In this document: in pieces, positions 1 to 9,302 of the stretch
Layout of the letters: every line of letters starts with the position of its first letter
Numbering within the stretch: position 1 is the first letter of the stretch
Origin: Chitinophagaceae bacterium
Lineage (GTDB): Bacteria; Bacteroidota; Bacteroidia; Chitinophagales; Chitinophagaceae
Assembly (NCBI GenBank): GCA_947463105.1
Contig: CANHSD010000063.1
Coordinates: forward strand, 1-12,870
Direction: 5' to 3'
Length of the DNA: 12,870 bases
Notes under the pieces: model-generated
Told to the model about the DNA's origin: nothing
Seen by the model: the letters and a program-made list of their open reading frames with translations, nothing else
Databases searched by the model: none
Translations under genes and position numbers: made by a program

Positions 1-2
1 AC

Positions 3-170
3 AACCGATACGGAGAGCTGGTGTTCAGCACAGAAGAGATCGGCAGGGGTTGGAATGGTGTCTACAAGGGCCGCGACCAGGGCAATGAATCTTTTGTCTG
101 GCATGCACTAGGTGTGGATTATCTGGGCAGTCCGGTGTTCAGAAAAGGGGAGTCAACACTGATCAGGTAA
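3..170 (+). CDS. C-terminal fragment of a T9SS type B (gliding-motility-associated C-terminal domain) cargo protein
   Basis: An open frame enters from the left edge and stops at the TAA at 168-170, leaving 55 visible residues. They read as the second half of the CHU_C / type B T9SS sorting domain: an N-R-Y-G-E-L-V-F strand, then G-W-N-G-V-Y-K-G, then a W...G.D..G.PVFRKG stretch and a terminal TLIR. Known family role: this domain directs a Sec-exported protein through the type IX secretion system to the cell surface or medium, and type B domains are thought to need their own processing and attachment route. The passenger part of the protein lies outside the window, so its function cannot be read. 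The gene is convergent with sprA, with 58 bp between the two stops and no clear hairpin in the gap. The domain match is strong by eye but rests on a short fragment. Confidence 0.82.
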   Translation, partial: NRYGELVFSTEEIGRGWNGVYKGRDQGNESFVWHALGVDYLGSPVFRKGESTLIR

Positions 171-228
171 AGATCAATACCATCATGTATAGCATTGCAA
201 CTAAATTTTCTGCGACTCCTAAGATTTC

Positions 229-3200
229 TTATTGCGCCAGAGAAATCCTGATCTGTACACCACCCCTTGTATTGACCGATGGTGCCGAGTTGGATACATA
301 AGGATTCAATCTTCTTTGGTCAAAATAGAGTTGAATATTAACCCTATTGCTCATCACATAATCAATGGTGGGTCGGATGCTCACAACCCTTTGTCCACCG
401 GTGGCAAATGCATTGGATTGGTCCAATCTTGAGTTGGAGTTGACATCATCCCGCACACTGAAATCCAATGCAAAGGTGATGTCATTGTCGAGCTTGCTGC
501 TGGCTTCCCCTTTTCCAATCTTCACTTTGAAAGGCAATGGGAATCCACGTTTCCTCCACCGCATGCCAAAGGTGATTTCAGTGGAATGTACCTCACTCAA
601 TTGAAAGTCAACAAGGCTCATGCTGAGCTGCCTTGACTTTCTGAATTCAAATCTTCCGGAGAGTTGACCTGGTGTTGAAAAGTCAATGCCAATCAATGGT
701 GCAAACTGTTCAGAAATCAAGAGGTTGGGAACAAGGAAATAAGGAATATAATTTCCTGAAACGGTATCAATGAACGAAGGAAATCCATACAACAACGTAT
801 CCTGGAACAGCAGGGCTGAATTAAAGCTGTTCATGCTCAGCGTTGAGTTGTAGCCATGCGTGAGGGTAAAATTGCTCAGGTATTGTTGGAGCGATTCTAT
901 CCTGCTCAAACCATTGTAGGTCAATCTCCAATTGGGCTTTGGCATATAGCCCTTGAACGGATTTGTTTTAACCGATCCATTCTCTCCTGTGTTCAACAAG
1001 GAAATCGTATTGGGATCCTTGTTGGTATAGGCCGCAAGAAATGCCGGCACGATTACATCTTGCGCATACCTTCCGTATCCTTTGTAATAACCATCCGCAC
1101 CTGCTGTTTTGCTGTAAGGGTTTTTCTCTCCCAATCTTTTCGAAAGCACAAGCCTGTTGCTTTCAAATTTCTTGAAGGTTTCACTGGTATTGTTGGGGTC
1201 GAACTTGGCAAAAAGTGTTTGGAATGAAATATAGCTGATGCTGAAACCCCCGCCGGAGTATGGGTTCAGGGAATTAAACTGTCCTGTGCCAACTGTATCC
1301 TTGAAAAGAGTGGAGTAGTTTTTGGACAGGTTTCTGTCGAGGTTCAGGTCAACAAGAAAATCCCTGAACGGCTCTACCTGTGCAGTGACGTTGAGTTTTT
1401 GTTCATGGTTCTGTAAGAACAGGTTGTTGAGCATGGGATCCTTTGTGATCAGTCCTTTTTTGGCAATGTCTTGTAGCCAGGCCTGATCAGGTTGTTTCCC
1501 CATGGTGAATCCAATGCCCGGTGCCATGCTGCTGAAATTCTGTCCAAAGAAACGGGTGCTATCGGTATAGCCTGGAAGGAAGGTGGTACCTCCCTCATTG
1601 TAGGTTGCGCCAACTCTCTTCACGGCAGTAAGTACCATCAAGGCTGTTTTGACTGGGGCTGAGAGTGTAGCGACAGCCTTGGTTTTTTCAGGCACATTCA
1701 GTGCTGCAATTCTTTTTTCCAATTTCTCTACCGAGGCCTGGTTGGCAATGATGTCTTTTTCAGAAGGACTTTTCTTTTTCTTGAACTTTGCTGAAAGCTT
1801 GCTGAGTTTGGTTTTTAATTTCTTGATACGGGCCTGGTTTTTCTTGCTTACCTCCTGTGGCTCAGTTGGCGCAATATCCGGAGTATTGGTATCGTCAAGC
1901 TTTCTGAGCGTTTTTGATTTTGCGTAGAGCTGGGTCATGTTCAGCTCTGCCGTAGCACCGGTTTGTCCACTGTTCTGAATGGTATTTCCCAAACTGATGG
2001 CCAGTCTTGAAGCCCCCACCCAATTGTAGCTGCTGCGGTAAGCCAGGTTCAGTGTTGTCCAGTCCAGCAGCGGAATCATCGTGGTTGGCAGGTTGTAGGT
2101 GATGTCTGTGTTTTGTGTGTAGATGGTATTCCTGCCACCTTTCATGAAATTGCGCACCAGCGAATCGCGTTTGCTTTTTGAGTCGATCCTTCCAATGGGC
2201 TCATCGATCCTGGAATTGTTGATGGCCTTGAAGTCGAAGTTCAACGATTTGGTCAGGTCCCAACGCATGTTATAATTCCTGTCTACTACAAAATACTTGT
2301 CATAGGTTTCAGGAATCTTGAATTTTCCACCACCAACATTTCTAGGGCGGATGGCACCAAACTGCCTCCTGCTGTCCATCCTGATGCCAATCAATGAGGG
2401 CATGGGATTGAAGTTTACATTGCGGATAAAGTCAAGCCATGGGGTAGGGGCCTTGATTAGTTTTTTGAGGGGCTCAATGTACTTCGGTTGGGCACTGTAA
2501 TTGTATCCCAGGCCACCCTGTGTCTTGCTCACTTCGTTGTTTTCAATCAGCGGATTGTGTTGTTGTGTTTCCGTGAATGAGTAGCTAAAGTCAAAGTTGG
2601 ATATGCTCCAAAGGCGTACTTTTTTATCCTGCGGTTGGGCAAACCGAACATTGGTGAAGTTGAAGGTTTTGATGCCGGTAAAATCAACGGCATCCGACTT
2701 GATGGAATCACTTTTGTTCTTGTAAATACTCAGTTTGTCTTTCAAGGTGATGTCCTTGTCATAAGGATCATATTGTGGAGAACTGATCGTTTGTGAGAAG
2801 TTGGCAAAAAATGGAATTTCCAATCCAAGTTTTTTGGGAAGTAATTTTCCCAGTTGAAGATTGGTGGATACATCGAATTGTTTCAGGTCATCACGGAACC
2901 TGTCGTTCACCCTTTGCTCAAGTTGACCAAACCCTATCGTATGGATATTGGCGGACATGGAAACCGTCCCCAAATCGGCCAATTGCAGGTTCATCTGACC
3001 CACTGTAGCCCAACCACCTTTTTCATCAAGCCCAGACAGCCTGAGCTCATTGATCCAGACCTCTGCATTGACGGGCCTTCCACCAGTTGGATCTTTGGGG
3101 TTCTCCAAACCAGCAAGGATACCCTTTACCTCTCCAAGATTCGGGTTGCCCATGATGGAGAAGATTTTGCCGTTGATGGTTTTCCGGTAAATGGCTGTAG

Positions 3201-6200
3201 GGTTTCCTGTATTCAGGTTGCGTTCGTTCTTGAGTTTGATCAGTGCTGTGATGTCAAAATTCAATTCATTTTCCGCTGGCCAAATCACCTTCTCGTCTGT
3301 TGTTCCGAAGGGTGTTGTTTTCAGCGGATACTTGATCTCGTAGTAGTTGTTGATATAGTCGTTGCCGATCCTTACCACTGCATATACTTCACCATCCCTG
3401 AGCCTGTTGTATTCTTTCAGGCTTTCCAGGTGATAGAACATTGAAATGCGTTTGTACTGCCTCAAATCATGGTTGAAAGATTTGAAAACAGCCCTTCCGT
3501 CACCTTCATTGAGGTTGATCACATTGATGCTGAGGGCTTGTTCATTCTGGAGGATGTTGATGCCGCCATTGCTGAGCGTCTGTACACGCTCAATGCCCGG
3601 TGGCGTGCGATAAGGGATGGGGTCCCGTCGGTCGTTTTCTTCAATGTTAACGGCAGACACATTGAACCTGGTGATGTTGCTGGACAGGTCGATGTTTTTG
3701 TATGTGCCCATGGTGTCCAGGTCATAGGCAAACCTTCTCCAGTTGTTTCTCACCAATTCCAATTTGGCAAAGCGCAATACAACTGAGTCTGCAAAATCAG
3801 TAAGGAACATCCTGAAAAAGCGGATGGATTTGAAATCAGGAATTTCTCCCACCTTGCTGTTGTAGGCAGTGATTGGCACACGGAACTGGTACCAGATCTG
3901 GTTCTGTTTGGTGCCATCGGCCAGTGTTACATTGACGGATTTTTTGTCTGCAATAAAGTTTTGCCCCACCTGCATGTTCGGGTCACCGCTGGGCTTCATG
4001 TCAATCCTGTACTGGAAATATTCCTCTGATTCGTTAAGGGTATTGTCGCGGTTCAGGTCTTCTCCATCAGGGTACATGGTAAAAGCAGAAGCAAAATTGT
4101 CGCCGGCCTTGGCAATAGGAGAGTTGCCCTGGGGGCTATTGAAGTTTTTGTATCGGGATAAAATTCCTGCATTCTGTGCATCATAGGTTTCGTCCCTGTA
4201 ATACTTAAAATTGTCTGCAGAAGGATCTGCTTTTGCTTCTTGATAAGCCTTGGATGTAACGCCCAGTCTTGCGGCCATGTCGTTCAGGTACTGAACCCTG
4301 ATCCTGCTCTCGGCAGAGTCTGTCAATCCATCCAATCCTACATCCTGGAAAGGCCTGTCGGCAGGGTCATTGCTGAATCCTTGGGTGATTTGAATAGGAT
4401 TCAATGGCGATTTTCCCCAGGTGGAAGTGGAAGTTGCTGAAGGGATGGTAGGGGTAGGCAAACCATTTTCATAAAACCTTCTTGAGTCTTTGAGGATGTC
4501 CTCAGAAATATTTCCCAGGTTCAGGTAAAGGGACCCACCTGCTGGATTGGTGCCCTTGATGAAGGGATCCAATACCCAGAACTCAACAAATTCAACATTG
4601 GCCGTTTCAAAATCAGTCTGGTCGATGCCCCGCATGATCCCGCCCCAGCGTTTGTTAGGATTCCTGAGCAGGCCTGTGCTCTCAATGTTTTGGGCATCGT
4701 AGTTGTAAGGACCTCTTTCTTTTGGATAATAGGCAAGATCAAACGTCACCATCTGGCTCTGCCCAAAATCAGGCGTTCTTCTCGGAAAGATTTCCTGTTG
4801 GCCTACGCTCCTGACACGTGGATCAGAAAGTTGAACCAGGTCATTCCTGATGGGATTGTTTGCATTTCTTTTTTCCTGCAGGATAGGTTCAATATTGTAC
4901 CAGGCCAGTTTTGCCCTGTTTTTCCCATAATCAAGGTTGTCATAGGAATTGGCCTCCGGAAACATGGTATTGCCGAAGCGGTCTGTAGCCCCAAATGGAG
5001 TGGAGGCCAGGGTCCATCCTACGATAGGAAAACGAAGATCAATGCTGGCCTTGGTTCCCTCAAAATCATCCAGGTAAATCAATCCTTCGCTGCCTTTTCC
5101 GATCTGCGGGGCATGGCCGGGATTCATCTTGGCAGCTTCTGCCGAGGCGCTGATGGAAGATGTTCCATTGGCCTCATAAAACGGAAGTTTGCTCAACCAT
5201 TTGTTCAATCTCGGCAGCTCACTGTTGTAGGTCATGTCGATGCCGGTCATGCTGTTGCGGATCGGATCAGAACCATATTCCATTTTCGTGAAAAAAGGCC
5301 TTTCACTCAACCTTACCGATGTTCCACCAATGGAAAGTTTATCGTTGAACAAATAATCCCATCGCAGCCCCATGAAGGTCCTTTGCTGCACGCCAAAGGT
5401 TGCATTGTTCTCAAACTGAGCGTTGACGGGCAGTCCAGAGTTTTTGATGGCGCTGTTGATGATCCTCAGCGTACCTGACATGTAGTCAATGGTATAGTCA
5501 ATATTTTCCTGCAGGGTTTGTCCTCCTGCTGTTACAGTAACAGATCCTGGGGGGATGTTGAACGCGTTCAATGATATTTCGCCACTCGATCCCCCGGATG
5601 ATTTTGAGCTACCCCTGATCAAGAAGCGGTTGAGGTTGGCATAGGTCTGTGCAATTGCTTTGATGGTATCGTAGAGAGGGTAAAATAGGTATTTATTGCG
5701 CAGGCCAGGATCGGTCGTGAAAGCATAATCCAGGTCGTGTCCGAAGGGCTCAAGTACAGGAAAGATGACCCGGCTTTGGTAGGAGTTGACCGTATATCCC
5801 TCCACAAAATCAAATACCCCATCGGGTTGTGGGTCGTTCTGGTTGTTCAGCCGGTCCAGGTTCACCAGGGTCAGCAGCGGGACACCTGCCTGGTCTCCTT
5901 CCGGAATATACCGCTTTTCACCTCCACCTGGCTCCTGGTAAAGCACATTGAACTGAAAATCCTGTCTTTCCAGTTGTCCGGAACCTACGGGGTAAATGTT
6001 TTTCATCATTAGGTCCCAGATTGGCAAGGAGGTCCTTTGAGAAGTGGCCTTCAACAATTTCAAGAATAGTATTTTTTGCACACCACTGGTTGAATCCACC
6101 GGGATATCCTGTGCAAATTCACCCACCTGGTAAACTTTGCCATTCACGGTATACTGATAGGCAACGCCCAAGACCTCATCTGGCTGAAGCGTAACGTTCA

Positions 6201-7542
6201 ACGAGATGAATCCCAGTTGCCTGTTGAAATAATATTGGGTGGTATCGAGTTTTCTGGCGAATGTTTTTTCAAAATCGCGGACAGGCTGCAGGCCAATGGT
6301 GTTGAGATAGCTGACAATCTGCGCAGGATTTCTGCTGCCAGGGTTGTTGATGATCTTGGTGTACAGGTCATTGGTTCCGTTGGAAGGAAAAGTCAATCCT
6401 GGCCTGGGATTGATGACTGGAGGTTGTTGAAAGGGCTTGTCTTCGCCAAGGTCCATCAGGCCCACCACATCACGGGCATTGGCCGTGGCACCACTTCTGT
6501 TGGTTACCCATACCTCAAGGCGCAACAACTGCACCTGAGAATTGATCACCGGAAGGTTTTTCATCGCCTTGTTGTAGTCCCTTCTGAAATGCTGTGCCAG
6601 CATGAAATGCCTGTTCTCCTCGTATTCATCAGCCTTGAATTCAAATGGCGTACTGCTTGAGCCACCTTTGAACCCGGCAGATTGTCGTTGGGAACGCTGG
6701 CTGGCAAATACAGTAGAAAGCCAAAGTTTTCCGAACTGCATCTGGGTTTTGATGCCAAAAAGCTGTTGTGCACCAGGAATCAAGGTTCCTTTCGAAGCAA
6801 ATGAAGTGTTGCCCACTTCAATTTTTTTGAAAATATCTTCCGCACCTCCCGAATAATCCAGCTTGAGCTGGTTTTCGAAATCAAAGGTGGAAAGGGTATT
6901 GTAGCTGATCGGAAATTTCATTTTGTCCCCGATATTACCAATTACATTCAAGTTGGCTGCCATGTCAAAATCCAGGCCACCGTTCCTTCTTGCCCTTTCA
7001 GGAAGGGTAGGATTCTTGATGTTCTGCCCCTGATAACCTGCGGTGATGTTCACTTCACCCTGGGGCTTGATGTCAATTTTACCAGTTCCAAACAAGCGGT
7101 TGAACAGGTCTTCTCCCATGTTCAGCTTGGGTTTTACCAGTTTCCTGTTCAAAAGGCTGGACGTATTGGCACGTTTCTGGAAATAATCCGATTCGGCTTT
7201 GCGCGATTGGATGCGCATGTATTCATCAAAGGTCAGGGATGTAGGCTTCCTGAAATATTTACCACCAACTTTTTCGACGATGTAATATTCTTTGGTCTTT
7301 GGGTCGTAGACGATGGAATCGCTGAAATTGGAAGGATCCCGGAGGTTAAAGGGGTTCTTGTTCCTTTGGCTCAATTTATCTCCCCTCCTGTCTTGCAGGG
7401 GATAGCGCAGCGTATCATTTTTGGGAAGACTGTCTTGCTGAAAGAAAAAAAGACTTGTGTGCCCATTGGCTTTTGCATCCGCCGTTTGGTGCGCATTCAT
7501 AAGGAAAGCCAACAATGTTATCTTTAGGGACAACTTTTTCAA
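229..7542 (-). CDS. sprA: SprA/Sov, outer-membrane translocon of the type IX secretion system
   Basis: The 2437-residue product is in the usual size range of SprA (F. johnsoniae) and Sov (P. gingivalis), both about 2400-2500 residues. Known role: SprA is a very large 36-strand beta-barrel in the outer membrane through which T9SS cargo leaves the periplasm. A Sec-type signal peptide is visible (basic MKK start, hydrophobic ITLLAFLM, small residues T-A-D-A near position 23). Family landmarks include the N-terminal stretch rich in N-G-x-L-D-F-D and F-P-I-S-Y motifs (about 185-215), the DDFEG segment at 825-829, long runs of alternating beta-strand-like sequence, and an amphipathic C-terminal end (VQIRISLAQ). 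A lysine-rich coiled-coil-like segment lies at about 1893-1952. The start codon is TTG at 7540-7542: an in-frame TAA lies a few codons upstream with no ATG between, and the first internal ATG (residue 15) would destroy the signal peptide. The gene sits 25 bp downstream of ruvA and is probably co-transcribed with it. Confidence 0.96.
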   Translation of the reverse strand: MKKLSLKITLLAFLMNAHQTADAKANGHTSLFFFQQDSLPKNDTLRYPLQDRRGDKLSQRNKNPFNLRDPSNFSDSIVYDPKTKEYYIVEKVGGKYFRKPTSLTFDEYMRIQSRKAESDYFQKRANTSSLLNRKLVKPKLNMGEDLFNRLFGTGKIDIKPQGEVNITAGYQGQNIKNPTLPERARRNGGLDFDMAANLNVIGNIGDKMKFPISYNTLSTFDFENQLKLDYSGGAEDIFKKIEVGNTSFASKGTLIPGAQQLFGIKTQMQFGKLWLSTVFASQRSQRQSAGFKGGSSSTPFEFKADEYEENRHFMLAQHFRRDYNKAMKNLPVINSQVQLLRLEVWVTNRSGATANARDVVGLMDLGEDKPFQQPPVINPRPGLTFPSNGTNDLYTKIINNPGSRNPAQIVSYLNTIGLQPVRDFEKTFARKLDTTQYYFNRQLGFISLNVTLQPDEVLGVAYQYTVNGKVYQVGEFAQDIPVDSTSGVQKILFLKLLKATSQRTSLPIWDLMMKNIYPVGSGQLERQDFQFNVLYQEPGGGEKRYIPEGDQAGVPLLTLVNLDRLNNQNDPQPDGVFDFVEGYTVNSYQSRVIFPVLEPFGHDLDYAFTTDPGLRNKYLFYPLYDTIKAIAQTYANLNRFLIRGSSKSSGGSSGEISLNAFNIPPGSVTVTAGGQTLQENIDYTIDYMSGTLRIINSAIKNSGLPVNAQFENNATFGVQQRTFMGLRWDYLFNDKLSIGGTSVRLSERPFFTKMEYGSDPIRNSMTGIDMTYNSELPRLNKWLSKLPFYEANGTSSISASAEAAKMNPGHAPQIGKGSEGLIYLDDFEGTKASIDLRFPIVGWTLASTPFGATDRFGNTMFPEANSYDNLDYGKNRAKLAWYNIEPILQEKRNANNPIRNDLVQLSDPRVRSVGQQEIFPRRTPDFGQSQMVTFDLAYYPKERGPYNYDAQNIESTGLLRNPNKRWGGIMRGIDQTDFETANVEFVEFWVLDPFIKGTNPAGGSLYLNLGNISEDILKDSRRFYENGLPTPTIPSATSTSTWGKSPLNPIQITQGFSNDPADRPFQDVGLDGLTDSAESRIRVQYLNDMAARLGVTSKAYQEAKADPSADNFKYYRDETYDAQNAGILSRYKNFNSPQGNSPIAKAGDNFASAFTMYPDGEDLNRDNTLNESEEYFQYRIDMKPSGDPNMQVGQNFIADKKSVNVTLADGTKQNQIWYQFRVPITAYNSKVGEIPDFKSIRFFRMFLTDFADSVVLRFAKLELVRNNWRRFAYDLDTMGTYKNIDLSSNITRFNVSAVNIEENDRRDPIPYRTPPGIERVQTLSNGGINILQNEQALSINVINLNEGDGRAVFKSFNHDLRQYKRISMFYHLESLKEYNRLRDGEVYAVVRIGNDYINNYYEIKYPLKTTPFGTTDEKVIWPAENELNFDITALIKLKNERNLNTGNPTAIYRKTINGKIFSIMGNPNLGEVKGILAGLENPKDPTGGRPVNAEVWINELRLSGLDEKGGWATVGQMNLQLADLGTVSMSANIHTIGFGQLEQRVNDRFRDDLKQFDVSTNLQLGKLLPKKLGLEIPFFANFSQTISSPQYDPYDKDITLKDKLSIYKNKSDSIKSDAVDFTGIKTFNFTNVRFAQPQDKKVRLWSISNFDFSYSFTETQQHNPLIENNEVSKTQGGLGYNYSAQPKYIEPLKKLIKAPTPWLDFIRNVNFNPMPSLIGIRMDSRRQFGAIRPRNVGGGKFKIPETYDKYFVVDRNYNMRWDLTKSLNFDFKAINNSRIDEPIGRIDSKSKRDSLVRNFMKGGRNTIYTQNTDITYNLPTTMIPLLDWTTLNLAYRSSYNWVGASRLAISLGNTIQNSGQTGATAELNMTQLYAKSKTLRKLDDTNTPDIAPTEPQEVSKKNQARIKKLKTKLSKLSAKFKKKKSPSEKDIIANQASVEKLEKRIAALNVPEKTKAVATLSAPVKTALMVLTAVKRVGATYNEGGTTFLPGYTDSTRFFGQNFSSMAPGIGFTMGKQPDQAWLQDIAKKGLITKDPMLNNLFLQNHEQKLNVTAQVEPFRDFLVDLNLDRNLSKNYSTLFKDTVGTGQFNSLNPYSGGGFSISYISFQTLFAKFDPNNTSETFKKFESNRLVLSKRLGEKNPYSKTAGADGYYKGYGRYAQDVIVPAFLAAYTNKDPNTISLLNTGENGSVKTNPFKGYMPKPNWRLTYNGLSRIESLQQYLSNFTLTHGYNSTLSMNSFNSALLFQDTLLYGFPSFIDTVSGNYIPYFLVPNLLISEQFAPLIGIDFSTPGQLSGRFEFRKSRQLSMSLVDFQLSEVHSTEITFGMRWRKRGFPLPFKVKIGKGEASSKLDNDITFALDFSVRDDVNSNSRLDQSNAFATGGQRVVSIRPTIDYVMSNRVNIQLYFDQRRLNPYVSNSAPSVNTRGGVQIRISLAQ

Positions 7543-7567
7543 ATGGGAGTGGTCTTTTTACCGCAGA

Positions 7568-8152
7568 TCAGATGAACTGAAGTGATTTTTTGATGATTGA
7601 TTCCAGTACATTGTCTTCAGGGGCATGGGCTCTTGTCTTTTTGAGGGCGGCTTCAGCGGTATTTTTTTGAATCCCAAGCGCCATCAGTGCATTTAACGCA
7701 TCATTTTCCAAACTATTGCGCACAAATCCGGAAGCGGTACTTTCCACTCCTGCCTTAACCATTTTTTCACGCAGTTCAAGGATCAGTCTTTCCGCCGATT
7801 TTCTTCCGATGCCCTTGATCTTTTCCAGGGCGCCTGTGTTGCCCGAGGCGATGGCTGAACGCAGTTCCGCCGGTTGCATGGAGGAGAGCATCATCCTGGC
7901 AGTGGATGCACCCACACCATTCACGTTGATCAGTTGCACAAAAAGCTCTTTTTCTGCCAATTCGGCAAATCCAAAAAGGGTATGCCCATCCTCCTTGATT
8001 TGCAGATGGGTCATCAGGGTCCCTTCTTTTAAATCCTGTATCTTAGAATAGGTGTTCAGGCTGATTTGTACCTCATATCCAACGCCTTGTACATCAATAT
8101 GGATATAGGATGGTGTCTTTAACACAAATGAACCTGTCAGGCTTGCTATCAT
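7568..8152 (-). CDS. ruvA: Holliday junction branch-migration protein RuvA
   Basis: The 194-residue product matches RuvA in length and domain order. Known role: RuvA tetramers hold the four-way DNA junction and load the RuvB motor for branch migration in recombination and repair. Visible parts are an N-terminal OB-fold (about 1-62, beginning MIASLTG, with the VGYEV strand at 24-28), two helix-hairpin-helix motifs (VNGVG at 77-81 and IKGIG at 112-116, the second followed by KSAERLILELREK), a variable linker (about 135-148), and a small C-terminal RuvB-contact domain (about 150-194, containing DALNALMALG). The start is ATG at 8150-8152, where homology naturally begins. sprA follows after 25 bp on the same strand. 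As far as I recall, a ruvA-sprA pairing is common in this phylum. ruvB is not in the window, which is usual for Bacteroidota. Confidence 0.97.
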   Translation of the reverse strand: MIASLTGSFVLKTPSYIHIDVQGVGYEVQISLNTYSKIQDLKEGTLMTHLQIKEDGHTLFGFAELAEKELFVQLINVNGVGASTARMMLSSMQPAELRSAIASGNTGALEKIKGIGRKSAERLILELREKMVKAGVESTASGFVRNSLENDALNALMALGIQKNTAEAALKKTRAHAPEDNVLESIIKKSLQFI

Positions 8153-8159
8153 GATGCCG

Positions 8160-8167
8160 TAAAGTTA
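8160..8167 (-). promoter_or_regulatory. weak candidate -7 box for the ruvA-sprA transcript
   Basis: Read on the minus strand the element is TAACTTTA, one base off the Bacteroidota TAnnTTTG box. It ends 8 bases before the ruvA start, which would leave an extremely short leader. Possible upstream TTG partners lie at spacings of 16 and 23, neither ideal. No better box was found on this strand in the ruvA-fabH gap. Confidence 0.2.
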
Positions 8168-8223
8168 GTAAAATCCGTTCAGACAAGGCGCAACGGGCAT
8201 GTGCTTTAGCCTTCTCCTAACAA

Positions 8224-8243
8224 CATCATCCAAACAAATGATG
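8224..8243. repeat. short inverted repeat in the ruvA-fabH divergent gap
   Basis: CATCAT at 8224-8229 and ATGATG at 8238-8243 form a perfect 6-bp inverted repeat around an 8-base loop, in the 154-bp divergent region between ruvA and fabH. It could be an operator or chance. Nothing else in the gap, apart from the candidate promoter boxes, stands out. Confidence 0.2.
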
Positions 8244-8281
8244 AATGTCATGCTTGAGGCGCCTAACGTCCTTTATTTTCT

Positions 8282-8289
8282 TAAATTTG
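8282..8289 (+). promoter_or_regulatory. candidate Bacteroidota -7 promoter box for fabH
   Basis: TAAATTTG fits the TAnnTTTG consensus exactly and lies 17 bases before the proposed fabH ATG, implying a leader of only about a dozen bases. A TTG at 8254-8256 could be the -33 element, but the 25-base gap is longer than usual. The box lies inside the longer open frame that starts at 8199, which argues against that upstream start. Confidence 0.5.
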
Positions 8290-8306
8290 TGTTCCAAATC
8301 AACTAC

Positions 8307-9296
8307 ATGCAAAAAATCACAGCAGCAATTACGGCAGTTGGCGGATACGTTCCAAAGGATGTGCTTACCAATGCCGACTTTGAAAAGATGGTGGATACCA
8401 ACGATGAGTGGATCAAGACAAGAACAGGGATAGAGGAGAGGCATATCCTCAAGGGAGAAGGCCTGGCCACCTCAGACCTGGTGGTGCCTGCGGTACAAGA
8501 TCTTTGCAAAAGAAGAGGCATCAGCCCCAATGAGATTGATTGCATGATTGTGGCAACCATCACTCCAGATATGTTTTTCCCCAATACAGCCAATGTGGCC
8601 TGCGACAAACTGGGCATCAAGAATGCCTGGGGATTTGATGTGCTCGCGGCTTGTTCTGGCTTTTTGTACAGCCTCACCACTGGCGCTGCCCTTGTTGAAA
8701 GTGGACGGTACAAGAAAGTAGTGGTGGTGGGTGCAGATAAAATGAGTGCAATTACAGATTATACAGACAGGACTACCTGTATTTTGTTTGGGGATGGCGC
8801 CGGCGCAGTATTGCTGGAACCCAATACAGACGGATACGGTGTGCTGGACAGTATTTTGAAAAGCGATGGAAGTGGCGGGAAATACCTGAACATGAAAGGT
8901 GGCGGATCTCTCCATCCTACATCTGCTGAAACCGTTGCCAACAAAATGCATTACATGTTCCAAGACGGCCAGCCTGTGTTCAAGTTTGCCGTTACCGGCA
9001 TGGCTGATGTCAGTTATGAACTGATCCAGCGCAACAACCTTACCGCAGATGATATTGCTTTTTTGGTGCCCCACCAGGCCAACAAACGCATCATTGATGC
9101 CACTGCCAGGCGAATGGGGTTATCAGATGAAAAAGTGTTGATGAACATCCAGCGCTACGGCAATACCACGGCCGCCACCATTCCACTCTGTATCTGGGAT
9201 TACCAGGACAGGATGCAGAAAGGCGACAACATCGTCCTCGCCGCCTTCGGTGGAGGATTCACCTGGGGCGCCACCTGGGTGAAGTGGTTTATTTAG
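8307..9296 (+). CDS. fabH: beta-ketoacyl-ACP synthase III
   Basis: This 329-residue thiolase-fold enzyme starts type II fatty-acid synthesis by condensing an acyl-CoA primer with malonyl-ACP. The Cys-His-Asn triad is in place: Cys116 in DVLAACSGF, His256 in VPHQANKRI, and Asn286 in RYGNTTAA. Other landmarks are the N-terminal W-I-K-T-R-T-G-I-E-E-R motif (35-45), the FGDGAGA loop (161-167), and the C-terminal FGGGFTWG (314-321). The frame is open back to 8199, but I chose the ATG at 8307. FabH homology begins directly after it (MQKITAAITAVGGYVP), the extra 36 residues look nothing like the family, and a consensus promoter box lies between the two starts. The gene is divergent from ruvA. The PLP-enzyme gene follows after 24 bp and is probably co-transcribed. 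Bacteroidota often carry more than one fabH copy, so this may be one paralog. Confidence 0.96.
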   Translation: MQKITAAITAVGGYVPKDVLTNADFEKMVDTNDEWIKTRTGIEERHILKGEGLATSDLVVPAVQDLCKRRGISPNEIDCMIVATITPDMFFPNTANVACDKLGIKNAWGFDVLAACSGFLYSLTTGAALVESGRYKKVVVVGADKMSAITDYTDRTTCILFGDGAGAVLLEPNTDGYGVLDSILKSDGSGGKYLNMKGGGSLHPTSAETVANKMHYMFQDGQPVFKFAVTGMADVSYELIQRNNLTADDIAFLVPHQANKRIIDATARRMGLSDEKVLMNIQRYGNTTAATIPLCIWDYQDRMQKGDNIVLAAFGGGFTWGATWVKWFI

Positions 9297-9302
9297 AACG
9301 TT

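Noticed and set aside
171..228. Terminator between the convergent cargo gene and sprA
   Set aside because: I could not find a stable GC-rich hairpin followed by a T run in this 58-bp gap.
4690..5478. 262-codon open frame on the plus strand inside sprA, and other long plus-strand frames such as 2854-3444
   Set aside because: They lie fully antisense to a clear sprA reading frame and their products show no recognisable family, domain order or signal. They are explained as shadow frames of the long coding region.
8199..8306. 36-codon N-terminal extension of fabH from the ATG at 8199
   Set aside because: FabH similarity begins exactly at 8307, the extension is unlike the family, and a consensus TAnnTTTG box falls within it.
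8472..9074. 200-codon minus-strand frame inside fabH
   Set aside because: It is antisense to a fully conserved fabH with its catalytic triad and has no recognisable features.
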